Assembly: GCA_963677165.2 (NCBI GenBank)
Contig: CAXXSX010000002.1
Location: 558,001 to 622,000 of the forward strand
From: JAFGXT01 sp963677165
GTDB taxonomy: Bacteria; Verrucomicrobiota; Lentisphaeria; Victivallales; SZUA-371
Length of the DNA stretch: 64,000 bases
Reading direction: 5' to 3'
A program made the translations under genes and the position numbers. Under the pieces are notes generated by a model, which was given only the letters and a program-made list of their open reading frames with translations, had not been told where the DNA came from and did not search any database. Shown here in pieces: positions 35,647-43,902 of the stretch; position 1 is the stretch's first letter, and each line of letters opens with the position of its first letter.

Positions 35647-36123
35647 ATGAAACAATCACCGGAATTGACCCAGGCACAGTCCAATATGCAGCCCGGCGTT
35701 ATTTCTGTACAAGGATTTCTAGGTACTGACCATCGGGACCTGATCGAAATTCTTGATGAAGACGCCAATACGGTTAAAAATCTCGGACTGACCCATCAGC
35801 AAATTGCCGCCAAGATGCAGGAATTCCGCAAAAAAGGCGAGCCGGGGCTCGATGAATTTGTTCATATTGAACCCCATTTTGAGGTTCGCGTAAGTACCGT
35901 TCGCGGTGGCATGAGATGTCCTTTTGAAGATAAAGGACTGGTTCAAAAATCAAATATCGAGGTTAAAAATCTCAGCAACAATACCGAGATAACCTATACA
36001 GATCTGTGCATTCACTTCATTGAAAAACACGGATTTTATCAGGGAAAAGGCTCCCCGTTCCGTCTATCTCCCGCCAAACTGGCGGAAGTACTGGAAATCA
36101 TTCCGGAAAAACAAGCCGACTAA
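35647..36123 (+). CDS. unknown soluble protein coupled to nqr
   Basis: A 158-residue protein with no signal peptide or membrane helix. TAGGAGGCG immediately before it is the best ribosome-binding site in the operon. Visible blocks are GFLGTDHRDLIEILDEDAN (about 23-41), a helical middle (THQQIAAKMQEFRKKGEPGLDEF), HFEVRVSTVRGGMRCPFED (about 78-96), and a C-terminal run HFIEKHGFYQGKGSPFRLSP. It has two Cys (in MRCPF and in LCIHF). I do not know the family. Being the last gene of the nqr operon before a terminator, it may be a maturation or regulatory partner of the pump, or simply a passenger. Confidence 0.72.
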   Translation: MKQSPELTQAQSNMQPGVISVQGFLGTDHRDLIEILDEDANTVKNLGLTHQQIAAKMQEFRKKGEPGLDEFVHIEPHFEVRVSTVRGGMRCPFEDKGLVQKSNIEVKNLSNNTEITYTDLCIHFIEKHGFYQGKGSPFRLSPAKLAEVLEIIPEKQAD

Positions 36124-36163
36124 TTCATATCTTTAAACGTTATAGTAACGTTACTAGATCCAT

Positions 36164-36190
36164 AAGTAACGGAACGAAACGTTACTTTTT
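36164..36190 (+). terminator. terminator of the nqr operon
   Basis: AAGTAACG (36164-36171) pairs with CGTTACTT (36180-36187) around GAACGAAA, with T residues to 36190. The preceding palindrome GTAACGTTAC (36145-36154) shares the same sequence and could form alternative pairings. Confidence 0.72.
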
Positions 36191-36337
36191 CACGTACTAT
36201 CAGAACAGTGCAACGCTGTATTTTTTTATTTCTTACTTGGAACAAATAAGTTATAACGCCTGTCCAATAAACTGGCACAGTTATGGCTTATAAGAGTAGC
36301 CAACATTAGTATAACTAAAAAAGTAGGGAATAAAAAA

Positions 36338-36889
36338 ATGTTACAAATATTATTAATCACAGGTTTCGGAGCAGTAATCGGTGGTATCATCGGCACTATG
36401 GGTAATTGTGAAAGCGGAGCTTGTCCACTGACAGCCAGCCCTTGGCGCGGAGGCATTTTCGGAGCAGTCGCTGGATTAGCCATTGGATTGAGCTCTATCG
36501 GAAGCATGAGCAGCAGCAATCAGGAGCAGTTGAAACAAGCTGCGGATAAAAAACATCCGAATTTGATTGTGATCACTTCGGAAAAGCAATTTAAGAAGGA
36601 AGTACTGGAATCGAAACTTCCGGTTATCGTAGATTTTTATGCAGACTGGTGTCCTCCATGCCAGATGTTGCTGCCGGTAATGTCAAAAGTTGCCGACACC
36701 TGGAAAGGCAAAGTTAAGATTGTTAAAGTCAATGTAGACAAGAATCCTCAACTATCAACCAAATATGGAGTAAGGAGTATTCCAGATGTCCGTTTCATTA
36801 AGGCTGGCAAACAAGTTGCCAAAGAAGGCGGTTATGCCCCTGAAGATATCTGGAATCAAAAGATAAAAGAAATATTCAAATTGAAATAA
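36338..36889 (+). CDS. thioredoxin domain fused to a two-helix membrane domain
   Basis: A 183-residue protein. Residues 1-55 form a membrane unit with the pattern IGGIIGTMGNCESGACPLTASPxxGGIFG, matching the small DUF6132-type family in which CxxxxCP is conserved between two glycine-rich helices. Residues 75-183 are a complete thioredoxin fold with active site WCPPC (about 109-113) and the conserved cis-Pro in RSIPDVRF. The fusion would place the thioredoxin next to the membrane cysteines, suggesting electron relay or thiol transfer across or at the membrane. The gene is alone, with terminators on both sides. The assignment of the N-terminal family is from memory of the pattern. Confidence 0.8.
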   Translation: MLQILLITGFGAVIGGIIGTMGNCESGACPLTASPWRGGIFGAVAGLAIGLSSIGSMSSSNQEQLKQAADKKHPNLIVITSEKQFKKEVLESKLPVIVDFYADWCPPCQMLLPVMSKVADTWKGKVKIVKVNVDKNPQLSTKYGVRSIPDVRFIKAGKQVAKEGGYAPEDIWNQKIKEIFKLK

Positions 36890-36919
36890 TCAAGCTCATA
36901 CAGGACTGCAGAAGAGGTA

Positions 36920-36960
36920 GACAGGTCACGGATGAAAATTCCGTGGCCTGTCCCCCTTTT
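36920..36960 (+). terminator. terminator of the thioredoxin-fusion gene
   Basis: GACAGGTCACGGA (36920-36932) pairs with TCCGTGGCCTGTC (36940-36952), 13 bp with one G-U pair and a 7-nt loop, followed by CCCCTTTT. Confidence 0.78.
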
Positions 36961-37084
36961 CATCCCCCGTCATTCTTCCGTCACTTTTCCGTCATAATTG
37001 TACAAATACTTTATTTTTATAGTTTTATGCCTCCGTTACGCATTATATATAGCATAAAATGGCGTTACGATATCAGTCTACGGA

Positions 37085-39001
37085 TTAGCGTGATTTCTTT
37101 GCCGTATGATAGAGACGATGGCGTTCATCAGTAATTGTCTGATTTACCTGATTTTGATCAATATTCATCTTTCCAGCAACGTGATAGAGAAATTCTTTTT
37201 CTTCTCCGGTAACTTTACCGTCTGCCAGACACATCAAAATCAGGCATTTCAAAAAATAGACACAGGTGGACGGGTCCTGCGGACAGGAAACCTGCATGGA
37301 ACCTTCCTTTACGGACTCGACCAACTGGTTCAACTGAGTTGGACTTATACCGCGAAGCGAAGCAAATTTATTCAGCAGAATACGTTCCTTCATATCAATA
37401 TCGCGATCAGCAATCATCATTCCAGCCGCACACGCCAGCAAGCTTTGAGCGTCTTCTTCATCCATAAATTCAATACCGGAATACATATCTTCTGGAACTG
37501 CGGTGTCGCCTGTCAGCACATTCCGTCTATATCCACCAAACGGCCGGATGTCTTCAAGAACCCAATCGCGACTGCCATCGTTCAACGGCGTATGGCAATA
37601 TTCACAGAACGGCTTGTCTGAAATAACTTCCGGAGCTCCGCAGTTCGGACAATGTGTACTGGACAGCACGTTCTTATCGGAGGATACCGCATTCGACTTA
37701 CGGATCAGTACAAATTCATGATTGCGTATCCTTGAGCTGTCGTAATCCGGAGTAATCAACCTCGGCAGCTTGTACGATTCAAGGTGCCCCGACCAGCGGA
37801 CCCGCACTCGCACCCGGTCAAACTCACCATCCCGTTCCACATCAATCGTTTCAACCGCTCCGACAGCAGCATCGGCATAAAATTCGTGCGAACCGTCCGG
37901 CTGCGGGGTAAAATCATTTTTATGTTCACTGATAAACGACTCTGTCGCCAGTTTAGCAATATATTTTGAATCAGCAAAAAACCTCGCTGAAATCCAACGG
38001 TAAAACATCACCGATACACGGTCTTCAATATGATTCACGTTAAACGCGGGATCTTTTTTGCGCATTTCATCGGCACCGGTAATGGCATGAGTCGTATTAC
38101 AGGTCCATTCGGATTCCTGCGTAATCTCGGTCAGTACCCAGTCATAATCGCCGGAATTTACCACTGCGTTACAGGAAGGACATTCCACCTTATCCACGAT
38201 ATCCAGCAATGCTCCGCAATTCGGACAACAGTTGTCCACCAAATTATGGGAAACGGTTTTCGCTCCCGGCCGCCGCAGAAAAGTCCAGAACTCGGTAAAA
38301 TAGTCCGGTTCGGAAGAACCATCAACCATCTGGTTATTTTCAAGGTCAACAGAATAGTCAACCGCAGAAGCGAATATCTTTACATTGATCGAATCAAATG
38401 TTGAATCGGACTCAACCGAAACAATATCTGCATGGATTACTTGTACGTCCTGCATCATATTTTTTAGAATGCATTGCTTCATCATATCCAGCTGAAGTGA
38501 AAAGCGTTCGAACACGCCGTCCGACACAAAATGGCGTACGGGCACCATATTCTGAGAAGACCAGGCATCCTGGATTTTCAAAAACGCGGTAGACACTTTA
38601 CCTAAAAAAGCGTCCGCGTCAAATTCAGGATCGCGCTCCTGGATTTTCGCCAGTTCTTCTCCAAGATGGTCTTCATCCTGCTGCTGGTTATAACGCCGAA
38701 TGGTTCGGGTAACATGGTAATTACGTCCCTGCTTACCTCCATAGTAAGAGAAAATTCCAACTATAATCAAAACCGGAATTCCGATAACCGGATGTCGCAG
38801 CACCAGCCAGATCAAAATAAAAAGACCGCCGCCATCACCACCTCCGCCACCTGAATATCCGCCGCCGCCCCGGTATCCACCACCGCCGCCGGCACGGGCC
38901 CAGGAAGTATCACAGCAGATAAACATCAGAAAAGAAGCAATCACCACCAGCAATAGCATACAGACCAATCCACGGTGCCTGTTCAAAAATCGGTATAGCA
39001 T
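37085..39001 (-). CDS. membrane protein with Tim44-like repeats, zinc ribbons and a TerB-like domain
   Basis: A 638-residue protein. The ATG at 39001 is preferred to a TTG at 39013 because GGAGG sits between them, 5 nt before the ATG. The order is: signal-anchor helix (about 10-30), a glycine-tract linker, a second helix (about 60-85), then a Tim44-like domain (about 115-250), a zinc ribbon (CPNCGALLDIVDKVECPSC), a second Tim44-like repeat (about 330-430) and a second zinc ribbon (CPNCGAPEVISDKPFCEYC). It ends with a TerB-like helical domain with two acidic motifs (ADRDIDMKER and ADGKVTGEEKEFL). Tim44-like bacterial membrane proteins of this sort are poorly characterised; TerB domains bind metal at such acidic helices. 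Function is unknown. Confidence 0.8.
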   Translation of the reverse strand: MLYRFLNRHRGLVCMLLLVVIASFLMFICCDTSWARAGGGGGYRGGGGYSGGGGGDGGGLFILIWLVLRHPVIGIPVLIIVGIFSYYGGKQGRNYHVTRTIRRYNQQQDEDHLGEELAKIQERDPEFDADAFLGKVSTAFLKIQDAWSSQNMVPVRHFVSDGVFERFSLQLDMMKQCILKNMMQDVQVIHADIVSVESDSTFDSINVKIFASAVDYSVDLENNQMVDGSSEPDYFTEFWTFLRRPGAKTVSHNLVDNCCPNCGALLDIVDKVECPSCNAVVNSGDYDWVLTEITQESEWTCNTTHAITGADEMRKKDPAFNVNHIEDRVSVMFYRWISARFFADSKYIAKLATESFISEHKNDFTPQPDGSHEFYADAAVGAVETIDVERDGEFDRVRVRVRWSGHLESYKLPRLITPDYDSSRIRNHEFVLIRKSNAVSSDKNVLSSTHCPNCGAPEVISDKPFCEYCHTPLNDGSRDWVLEDIRPFGGYRRNVLTGDTAVPEDMYSGIEFMDEEDAQSLLACAAGMMIADRDIDMKERILLNKFASLRGISPTQLNQLVESVKEGSMQVSCPQDPSTCVYFLKCLILMCLADGKVTGEEKEFLYHVAGKMNIDQNQVNQTITDERHRLYHTAKKSR

Positions 39002-39147
39002 AAAATCCTCCAATAATCAGGGACAATGATTTCGCCGATTAATATACCAACCAAGACAATTCAATGCAAGTCTCAAACTTTTTCTCTCCCTCCACAAAGA
39101 CCAGGATCGAAGAACTGAAAAATATATTTATCAGAGGCAATTAAATT

Positions 39148-41112
39148 TTACTTCAGTGGACGGAACAATAACGGAAGACGTGAGGCTGCCAGCAAGATTA
39201 TACATGCGTTTATTCCCAGCCAGGGGCTGGCTAGTGACAGCCAGCAGAATCCAGCGCCGAAGGCAATTCCGCCCAACGTCCAGTTGATGTAGTCGCGGTA
39301 ATTATCCTGTTTAAGCTGCAAAGAGAACATTCCGGCAGCAGCGCCTCCGAAAAATCCCGCAAACAGCATATATATACAGATGATAACCAGATAAAATTCC
39401 TGATACCACATTGTTGAATACAATAGAAAAGTACCGGGCAGCAACAGCGAAAACAGCATTACAATAAATCTTATCGGGGACTTTTCGCCTTTCATACCTA
39501 AACCGCAGGCGGATCCAATAATAAAAATCGATATCATCCAACCCAGATAAAGATACAATCTACCTTCAATTGCCTGCATAATAAACATCGAAATCAAAGC
39601 GAAACCGCCACAGTATATTCCGTTTTCAAAGGAACTGAAGGCAATTCGCCGTTCGATTTTCCGTGAAAACAGAAACCGCAGTATCAGGTAAACCAGCAAT
39701 GCGCCTATTGCAACGTAGCGGCCCGCCGCACTGAAAAGTCCGGCAACGTTTCGATTAATATAATACGGATTCAGGTCAGTATTAATATCGTATTTGCGGG
39801 TAGTTTCGCCTACCCTGGTCATTGTATCGAAATAATCCCGTGGCGGAAGAAGCGCCAACAACATGCCTCGACAAAAACCAACATGATTCAGTCGTTCCGC
39901 CGCTCTCCTGTCAAGCTCATTGTAATCAATCGTCAGAGGCTGATTACTGCCAACCACCAGGACTTCTTTTTCCGATCTGCCAGGAAATACCTCCGCATTC
40001 TTGAATACCTTCTCCATCGTCTTTCGGATCACAGAAGCTTCTTTATAGTCATTCGCATTGGTAATGATAATACCGCCCGGCATGAGAAAATGCGACGCGA
40101 TCACATAAAACTCTTTGGTAAACAATCGGTTATCGCGGGATGACAAAGGATTATCGGACAACAGGATTATCACGTTAAACGGAGAACGATGTTTCGTATT
40201 CTGCTCATAAGATGCAACAGCACCAGTCATGGACTTTCTGATACCGTTATGAAGGCAAAACGGCTTGCAATAGCGGTGCTGCCGATAACTTTGAATATTA
40301 ATTACTTTATTTACAAACGGCAGCCTTAACAACTTCTGAGATAAACTGCTTCTTTTCGGTTCCGCAAGAAGAATCCTAAGAAAAGCGTAATTCGGTTGGA
40401 GTAAAGCCGGAACAAATGGAGTAACCCCAACCAAATCTGTTTTTTCCCCATGAAAAACCGGCTGTCTTATCAACTTTGCCTCATGAGTATCGGCATTATC
40501 CAGCACTTTCATCTGCCGGGAACTTAAAACCGATATCGCACATATCAATAATCCGATAAGCGCAACAATCGCTTTACTTTTCCGTGACTTCAATTTATCG
40601 GAAAACAACACAGACGGCACCAGTGCGATCAGTACCCCGGATACGGCGTATGTTTCACATAAGTGCCAGTCTCCGCTTAAAACTGGAATCGCCAGTATCC
40701 CCCCAGCAAATGCACCCAGGGCAAAAACCGGATATCCTGTAAACTTAGGGTTCGGATTACTGCGGATCAGCAGTCCAAAGCACACTCCCAGGCTAAATCC
40801 CCAGATAAAATAGTAGAAACTGAACATTGCCATCTGATCGAACAAAGTAGAGAACACTACAGGGAATGCGGTCAATGGCAAAATTACAATAAAATAATCA
40901 GGCACAAACTCCGCCTTGCCATCATAGCCGCGAGTAGCGTGCTGTCCCAGAGCGGCACCGAACATTCCTGCACAAATTGCCAATACAAACAATTCTGTAC
41001 CGGATTCATAATTCAACAACAGATTCCCGGAGGAAACCGAAGATATGAGCACAAAAAATATTCCAAGAAGGAACAATGCGCCATTGTACTTGATAATTTC
41101 TAATAATTTCAT
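39148..41112 (-). CDS. multi-pass membrane protein with degenerate spermidine-synthase-like domain
   Basis: About 654 residues from the ATG at 41112; a GTG at 41151 is possible, but neither start has a clear ribosome-binding site. About seven helices (residues 1-220) are followed by a soluble region (about 230-450), then six or more helices (about 490-650). The soluble part keeps the outline of a polyamine aminopropyltransferase domain (FNVIILLSDNPLSSRDNRLFTKEFYVIASHFLMPGGIIIT), but the usual glycine-rich SAM-binding motif and the acidic catalytic motif are absent, so enzymatic activity is doubtful. Membrane spermidine-synthase-like fusions of this layout occur in several phyla with unknown function. 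There is no operon partner with a strong hint. Confidence 0.72.
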   Translation of the reverse strand: MKLLEIIKYNGALFLLGIFFVLISSVSSGNLLLNYESGTELFVLAICAGMFGAALGQHATRGYDGKAEFVPDYFIVILPLTAFPVVFSTLFDQMAMFSFYYFIWGFSLGVCFGLLIRSNPNPKFTGYPVFALGAFAGGILAIPVLSGDWHLCETYAVSGVLIALVPSVLFSDKLKSRKSKAIVALIGLLICAISVLSSRQMKVLDNADTHEAKLIRQPVFHGEKTDLVGVTPFVPALLQPNYAFLRILLAEPKRSSLSQKLLRLPFVNKVINIQSYRQHRYCKPFCLHNGIRKSMTGAVASYEQNTKHRSPFNVIILLSDNPLSSRDNRLFTKEFYVIASHFLMPGGIIITNANDYKEASVIRKTMEKVFKNAEVFPGRSEKEVLVVGSNQPLTIDYNELDRRAAERLNHVGFCRGMLLALLPPRDYFDTMTRVGETTRKYDINTDLNPYYINRNVAGLFSAAGRYVAIGALLVYLILRFLFSRKIERRIAFSSFENGIYCGGFALISMFIMQAIEGRLYLYLGWMISIFIIGSACGLGMKGEKSPIRFIVMLFSLLLPGTFLLYSTMWYQEFYLVIICIYMLFAGFFGGAAAGMFSLQLKQDNYRDYINWTLGGIAFGAGFCWLSLASPWLGINACIILLAASRLPLLFRPLK

Positions 41113-41367
41113 AATGATACACAAGTGAGCCCAAACTGCTGTTTTGCACACAAGTCAAAGGTTAATGCGCCGCTTTTAGTAACTTTTAGATCGCAAAACG
41201 GTATGAATTTCAACTTTCCGGTGCTATATTTAACCGGTAAAAAACTGCACAATATAGAACATAACTGAGGGACTGTAAAACAAAAATTACGGTTTTTCGT
41301 TTTTTTCTCCCGAAATTGTCGTTTTTTGCGTAATAAAGACCATCATAATTGCGGAGCAGAGCCGATT

Positions 41368-42648
41368 GTGGGCAGCTATATCATAAAAAGAACAGCTTAT
41401 TCGGTGCTGATTATCATTGGCGTGATGATCGTTACGTTCCTGCTGTTCAGAGTCGCGGCGGGAGATCCGGCGGCAGCATTGCTGGGAAAAAATCCTTCTC
41501 CAAAGTCAGTGGAACAACTACGCTCCGAACTAGGCTCCGACAAACCGCTTTTTTGGGGAAAATACCGCAGGACAGAAGCATTCACCTCAGTGTCTTTCAA
41601 AGAAAAACGCACCCTTCCCGGCGTAAAAATTCCTGAAGACGCAGTGTACGAACAAGGCTGCATTAAACTTGATTCCCCACAAAAAGAATTGGTTTTTTCT
41701 CGAAACTTCTCCCTTGAGAATACTCCTCAGGTTCTGTTTCTTACAACCATCGGAAAAAAACGAAAAACGGCGAAAATAGATATAAAGCCAAGCTCAAAAG
41801 AAATAAAGATCATTCCGGATAAAGGTTCTGTCCTGCTGGTGGAAAAGGCAGAATTCTTCCGGGAACAGGATTCCGCGTGGAACTCACAATTTGCCGATTC
41901 CCTGAAAGAATTGATATCTTTCAACAGTCGGTTCCCTTATGTTTCATTCTTTAATTTCGGCAGAACTCTGACAACTCGCGAACCGGTAAAAAAGATTATC
42001 CTGCGCGGAATCTGGCCGTCACTGTTCGTAATGTTTCCGATCTTTATCGGAGAACTGCTGATCGGCATCATTTTGGCCTTGTTTGCTACCGCGTTCAAAG
42101 GAACCTGGGTAGATAAGCTGATCGTACTGCTGTCGATCGTCGGCATGAGCGTGAGTTACTTGGTGTTTATTATTTTCGGGCAATGGTATCTGGGCTATTA
42201 TTACAACTTGTTTCCGGTCTGGGGTTACGGCACAATTGCCCACCTGATGCTGCCGGTTATTATCGGTATCGTTTCCGGCCTTGGCGGCGGCGTCCGGTTC
42301 TATCGCACGGTTTTCGTCAACGAACTTAGCAAGGAGTATCTAAAAACCGCACGTTCCAAGGGCTGTAGCGAATGGTCGGTCTATGGCCGTCATCTGCTGC
42401 GCAATGCGGCAATTCCAATCATTACCCGGGCAAGCACCGTTCTGCCTTTCCTGTTTACCGGCAGCTTGCTGCTGGAAACATTTTTCGGCATTCCCGGACT
42501 TGGTTACGCCGGTATTAACGCACTGAACAACTCCGACCTGCAAATGATCAAAGCTCTGGTTATTATCGGAGCGGCGCTGTTCGTATTTATTAATTTAATA
42601 GCAGATATTGCCTATGCCTGGGTCGATCCCAGAATCAGGCTCAAGTAA
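41368..42648 (+). CDS. OppB/DppB-like ABC transporter permease
   Basis: A 426-residue permease. The GTG at 41368 is chosen because it starts with the family pattern GSYIIKRTAYSVLIIIGV and has GGAG upstream (41353-41356); the frame is open further upstream with a TTG only. The N-terminal helix and the RVAAGDPAAALLGKNPS loop are typical, as is the C-terminal part (RFYRTVFVNELSKEYLKTARSKG, then FGIPGLGYAGINAL and the final DIAYAWVDPRIRLK). Between them lies a periplasmic-side insertion of about 120 residues absent from ordinary OppB (about 310 residues). The companion OppC-like gene lies 12.4 kb upstream and has a long insertion at the same place in its topology. Confidence 0.87.
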   Translation: MGSYIIKRTAYSVLIIIGVMIVTFLLFRVAAGDPAAALLGKNPSPKSVEQLRSELGSDKPLFWGKYRRTEAFTSVSFKEKRTLPGVKIPEDAVYEQGCIKLDSPQKELVFSRNFSLENTPQVLFLTTIGKKRKTAKIDIKPSSKEIKIIPDKGSVLLVEKAEFFREQDSAWNSQFADSLKELISFNSRFPYVSFFNFGRTLTTREPVKKIILRGIWPSLFVMFPIFIGELLIGIILALFATAFKGTWVDKLIVLLSIVGMSVSYLVFIIFGQWYLGYYYNLFPVWGYGTIAHLMLPVIIGIVSGLGGGVRFYRTVFVNELSKEYLKTARSKGCSEWSVYGRHLLRNAAIPIITRASTVLPFLFTGSLLLETFFGIPGLGYAGINALNNSDLQMIKALVIIGAALFVFINLIADIAYAWVDPRIRLK

Positions 42649-42665
42649 AAAGGAGTGTTTTTTTT

Positions 42666-43277
42666 ATGAGTAACGAGTTGTTTAAAAAATTATCAGTCGG
42701 AATGCTGCAGGTAAACTGTTATCTGGTTCCTGTCCCGGCCTCCGGTAAACTGTATATCATTGATCCCGGCGATGAAGCCGATAAAATCATCGAAGAAGCA
42801 CAGAAAATGAATTACAAGGAAGTTGAAATCCTGCTGACTCATGCCCACGTAGATCATATCTCCGCGGCAGGGGAAGTCGCCGCAGCGCTTGGCGTTACCA
42901 AGGTACGCCTCTGCGCAAAGGACCATGACCTCTATAAAAGTCCGGAAAACCATCTGATGCCTTACGTTCCTGCCGCAACCGGACTGCCTCCGGTAACCGA
43001 TGAACTCGACTCTGATGACTACGAAGTAATCTACACGCCCGGACACACTCCAGGCGGAGTCTGCTATTACTTTAAATCCATGCCAATACTTTTCTCCGGC
43101 GACACTCTGTTCTGCGGCTCAATCGGACGCACGGATTTCCCCGGCGGTGATCTCGATACCATAATGAGTTCGATCAAAGAAAAATTGCTGATCCTGCCGG
43201 ATGATCTGGTAGTCCTGTCCGGACATGGTCCCGCCACTACCATTAAAAGCGAAAAGATCAACAATCCATTTCTGTAA
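42666..43277 (+). CDS. metallo-beta-lactamase-fold hydrolase (glyoxalase II-like)
   Basis: A 203-residue cytoplasmic hydrolase of the short glyoxalase II-like type. The dinuclear zinc site is complete: THAHVDH (58-64), then TPGHTPGGVCYYF, the bridging Asp in FSGDTLFCGSIGRTDFPGG, and the last His in LSGHGPATTI. The hydroxyacylglutathione-binding C-terminal domain of true GloB is missing, so the substrate may be another thioester or lactone. It starts 17 bp after the oppB-like gene and may be co-transcribed with it. Confidence 0.9.
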   Translation: MSNELFKKLSVGMLQVNCYLVPVPASGKLYIIDPGDEADKIIEEAQKMNYKEVEILLTHAHVDHISAAGEVAAALGVTKVRLCAKDHDLYKSPENHLMPYVPAATGLPPVTDELDSDDYEVIYTPGHTPGGVCYYFKSMPILFSGDTLFCGSIGRTDFPGGDLDTIMSSIKEKLLILPDDLVVLSGHGPATTIKSEKINNPFL

Positions 43278-43283
43278 GAAAAC

Positions 43284-43787
43284 ATGAAAAAGTCTTCAGG
43301 CAAAATAATTCAATGGTACGAACCTTTTTTATTTGCCCGAAAACAAAAACGAACATATAAAGATTATCAATTCACCATATTTGATATAATTCCATTCGGC
43401 CTTTGTTTCGTTTTTATGGTGTTGTTGATATGCGTTTCTGCGCTGATGAAAGTACAGCACCTCCCTTCCTGCTGGTTGATTCTTTTGCTGTCTTTATTTT
43501 CAGCTGGAGTCATAGTATGGGAGTTAAAACGCATGAAAAATGAAATTTTCATCTGTAGAAAAGGCATTTTTTATGATGAAGCAGAAAAGCAGCAGTTGAT
43601 TAGATTTAAAAATATTGCGGCATATCAGATTACGACTGATTCTCGCGTTCCAAGGTTAAGTATAAAGTTAAAAAAACGCAATAAGGTTATAACTTTCGGA
43701 ATTTCGCGTACTGTTTCGATTGACCAAATAGAACGGTTCTTATCTAAAACCGGTCTTAAAAAAGCAGAATTTTCTTTGGACCAGTAA
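43284..43787 (+). CDS. small membrane protein, possible PH-like domain
   Basis: A 167-residue protein with two transmembrane helices (about 34-55 and 65-80) followed by a basic beta-rich domain (MKNEIFICRKGIFYDEAEKQ, then RLSIKLKKRNKVITFGI) ending in an amphipathic helix (VSIDQIERFLSK). This is the layout of bacterial membrane PH-like (bPH) proteins, but sequence alone does not prove it. It starts 6 bp after the hydrolase gene, so it is in the same transcript. Function is unknown. Confidence 0.65.
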   Translation: MKKSSGKIIQWYEPFLFARKQKRTYKDYQFTIFDIIPFGLCFVFMVLLICVSALMKVQHLPSCWLILLLSLFSAGVIVWELKRMKNEIFICRKGIFYDEAEKQQLIRFKNIAAYQITTDSRVPRLSIKLKKRNKVITFGISRTVSIDQIERFLSKTGLKKAEFSLDQ

Positions 43788-43831
43788 TAAAAAAATGGTG
43801 TCTTTCAAAAGAATACCTATTGAAAGACACC
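43788..43831 (-). terminator. two-way terminator, strong on the minus strand
   Basis: GGTGTCTTTCAA (43797-43808) pairs exactly with TTGAAAGACACC (43820-43831) over 12 bp. On the minus strand the stem is followed by a run of T (complement of 43789-43795), ending the Gly-rich protein gene. On the plus strand the tail is weaker (GTAATGATTTTA), but it may also end the small membrane-protein gene. Confidence 0.75.
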
Positions 43832-43902
43832 GTAATGATTTTACATGTCATCCCGCTTCCACACGAAGTGCGTGATTTGAAGCGGTATTTGCCCGCGGAG
43901 AC

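Noticed and set aside
36943..37134. Short plus-strand frame after the thioredoxin fusion
   Set aside because: It starts inside the terminator, has no ribosome-binding site and overlaps the end of the minus-strand gene.
37106..37621. Plus-strand frame opposite the Tim44/TerB gene
   Set aside because: The minus strand carries recognisable zinc ribbons and TerB motifs across this stretch; the plus frame is a shadow.
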